Below are positions 42,125-43,261 of a stretch of 43,261 bases of DNA, one piece after another. Position numbers and translations under genes: made by a program. The DNA lies in contig JAWCKG010000015.1 of assembly GCA_038852285.1 (NCBI GenBank), positions 1-43,261 of the forward strand, read 5' to 3'. The notes under the pieces were generated by a model. It searched no databases and had not been told where the DNA came from. It saw only the letters and a program-made list of their open reading frames with translations. Position 1 is the stretch's first letter. The number at the start of each line of letters is the position of its first letter. The stretch comes from Candidatus Bathyarchaeia archaeon. Its GTDB lineage: Archaea > Thermoproteota > Bathyarchaeia > 40CM-2-53-6 > DTGE01.

Positions 42125-43098
42125 ACGGAGACGCGTTAGCCTCCCTCGTCCAGTCAAAAATCCCAGCACTGGGTTTATCGCTATTGATAGACGGCATGCT
42201 CGGGGAGCCTCCCATGAAGCTTCACCTGACAGCCCTTTCAGGCAATATGATCGAATTCCTCGAGCGGCGGCTCAACCACGGCGATTGGCGGCGGTTTAAA
42301 GGCTCCGTCGCTGCCGTGCTCACCGTGTTAACCTTCACCCTAACAATTTTATTCCTCTTGACGACCCTTCGCGTAGTTTCCCCTATCCTACATCTTTTCT
42401 TCTCGGCGTTTGTTCTCAAGTCCACATTCGCGGTTAAATCCATGGACCAACATATCAAACCGATTTCAAAGGCCCTGCAACGGGGGAACCTCCCAGAGGC
42501 TAGAGGGCTTTTAAGCCGAGTAAGCAGAAGGGATGCTTCCCATCTGGATGAGCGGCTCATCTCATCTGGGGCTGTGGAAGCGGTTGCCGAGGGAACAGTT
42601 GACGGCCTCATCTCACCCCTTTTCTTCTACTTTATCCTAGGCGTGCCAGGCGCCGTTATGTTCCGAGTCGTTAACACGTTGGACTCCATGATCGGATACA
42701 GAGATGAACGCTACGGGGAGTTCGGATGGCTTAGCGCGAAGCTGGACACGATTTTAAACTTCGCTCCAGCCCGGTTTACATCCCTGCTCATCCTGCTTAC
42801 AGGGTTTAAAGGCTTAAAGAGAAACCTATCATTCCTCATGGGAAACAAACGCAGTACAAGCAGCGTGAACGCTGGTTGGCCTCTAGCCGCCATGGCGGCC
42901 CGGCTTAAAGTGAAGCTGGAGAAAAAAGGCCATTACATCATAGGGGGAGAATTTAAGAGCCCCTGTTGGAAAGACGTTGACGACGCTTTAAAGGTCATGA
43001 AGGCCTCAGCGGCCTGGTTTGTAGCTGTCTCGCTACTCATCGACCTTCTTATAAGGAAAACAGAGGCTTTCATCGGAGCTGAAAGTCTTGTCCTCTAA
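42121..43098 (+). CDS. cbiB: Adenosylcobinamide-phosphate synthase (CbiB)
   Basis: The coding frame is open from 42022, but the real start is probably TTG 42121, whose TTGA overlaps the cbiP stop, giving 325 residues. It opens LGLSLLIDGMLGEPPMKLH (family D-x-x-L-G-E-P-P). It continues with membrane segments, GAVEAVAEGTVDGLISPLFF, VVNTLDSMIGYRDERYGEFG and SAKLDTILNFAPARFTSLL, all CbiB signatures. It is an integral-membrane enzyme that couples aminopropanol phosphate (made by CobD) to cobyric acid. Its last codons overlap cbiZ by 11 nt, so cobD-cbiP-cbiB-cbiZ is one translationally coupled operon. Confidence 0.9.
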   Translation: MNGDALASLVQSKIPALGLSLLIDGMLGEPPMKLHLTALSGNMIEFLERRLNHGDWRRFKGSVAAVLTVLTFTLTILFLLTTLRVVSPILHLFFSAFVLKSTFAVKSMDQHIKPISKALQRGNLPEARGLLSRVSRRDASHLDERLISSGAVEAVAEGTVDGLISPLFFYFILGVPGAVMFRVVNTLDSMIGYRDERYGEFGWLSAKLDTILNFAPARFTSLLILLTGFKGLKRNLSFLMGNKRSTSSVNAGWPLAAMAARLKVKLEKKGHYIIGGEFKSPCWKDVDDALKVMKASAAWFVAVSLLIDLLIRKTEAFIGAESLVL

Positions 43099-43261
43099 CT
43101 TATTTAACTATAAAGTCGTCGGAGAAAGTCTAGTGATTCGAGGCCTAAGTCCCTTCAAGATTCTCAGCTCCGCGATTCTCAACGGGGGGCTTAGAAAATG
43201 TGAAACGATAGTGAATAAGCAGGTTTCAGACATGTTTCAAGTCGAGGAATGTGAAGAATAT
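43088..43261 (+). CDS. cbiZ: Adenosylcobinamide amidohydrolase (CbiZ), start only, cut by window end
   Basis: A 58-codon frame starts at TTG 43088, inside the end of cbiB, and runs off the window. It reads with the CbiZ-type segment LSPFKILSSAILNGGL followed by IVNKQV. The S-S-A-x-x-N-G-G-L and V-N-x-Q-V pieces are family-typical. CbiZ removes the aminopropanol arm of imported cobinamide to give cobyric acid, which is then rebuilt by CbiB, so imported incomplete corrinoids can be salvaged. The full reading frame cannot be seen. Confidence 0.8.
   Translation, partial: MSSNLFNYKVVGESLVIRGLSPFKILSSAILNGGLRKCETIVNKQVSDMFQVEECEEY

Noticed and set aside
1-43261. tRNA, rRNA or CRISPR repeats in the intergenic gaps
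   Set aside because: Reading all gaps over 150 nt showed no cloverleaf-like GTTC-A-A-T-C arms and no regularly spaced direct repeats.

Overview
The window looks like a piece of an archaeal chromosome. Supporting signs are TATA elements about 25 nt upstream of several starts (some leaderless), an archaeal cobinamide-salvage cluster (cbiZ, cbiB, cbiP, cobD, btuCD), a cupin-type glucose-6-phosphate isomerase, an F420-type glucose-6-phosphate dehydrogenase, a tungsten aldehyde:ferredoxin oxidoreductase, a PAC2 protein and an Lrp regulator. GTG and TTG starts are frequent. An uncultured anaerobic Bathyarchaeia-like or other Thermoproteota lineage would fit, but that placement is inference. I found no rRNA, tRNA, CRISPR array or intact insertion sequence.

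Layout. (1) 1-8.5 kb, GC-richer housekeeping block: a truncated PPC/DUF296 gene, MarC, Hsp20, PAC2, an AOR-family oxidoreductase, a GalT-like nucleotidyltransferase, a YkgJ-type Cys-cluster protein, and an Lrp regulator divergent from a PEP carboxykinase. (2) 8.5-32.1 kb, visibly AT-richer catabolic island: a ribose-type ABC importer (Tat-exported binding protein, two permeases, tandem ATPase), a GlcD-like FAD oxidase with a CCG-domain iron-sulfur partner, a second CCG protein, EtfBA, two Gfo/Idh/MocA oxidoreductases and a fragment of a third, two xylose-isomerase-like TIM barrels, a ParB/HTH/cupin regulator behind a 33-bp perfect palindrome, the F420 dehydrogenase, a cyclase-family hydrolase, an FGGY-kinase paralogue that has lost its catalytic residues, and cupin PGI. 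(3) 32.1-35.9 kb, GC-richer again: D-2-hydroxyacid dehydrogenase, zinc alcohol dehydrogenase and an intact FGGY kinase. (4) 36-43.3 kb: B12/corrinoid uptake and salvage, as two divergent operons, with cbiZ cut by the window end.

How the parts may work together. The island reads as a sugar, polyol or sugar-acid utilisation locus. The importer brings in the substrate. Gfo/Idh, TIM-barrel and kinase enzymes interconvert it. Oxidation is unusual because electrons can leave by two non-NAD routes: F420 (glucose-6-phosphate dehydrogenase), and a flavin/iron-sulfur/ETF chain (GlcD-like oxidase, two HdrD/LctD-associated-type CCG proteins, EtfAB). The substrate cannot be read from sequence. The strongest leads are the ETF-linked oxidase island, the ParB-cupin regulator with its palindrome, the pseudokinase that shares an exact 56-nt block with its active paralogue, and a CCG protein whose first cluster site has lost every cysteine.
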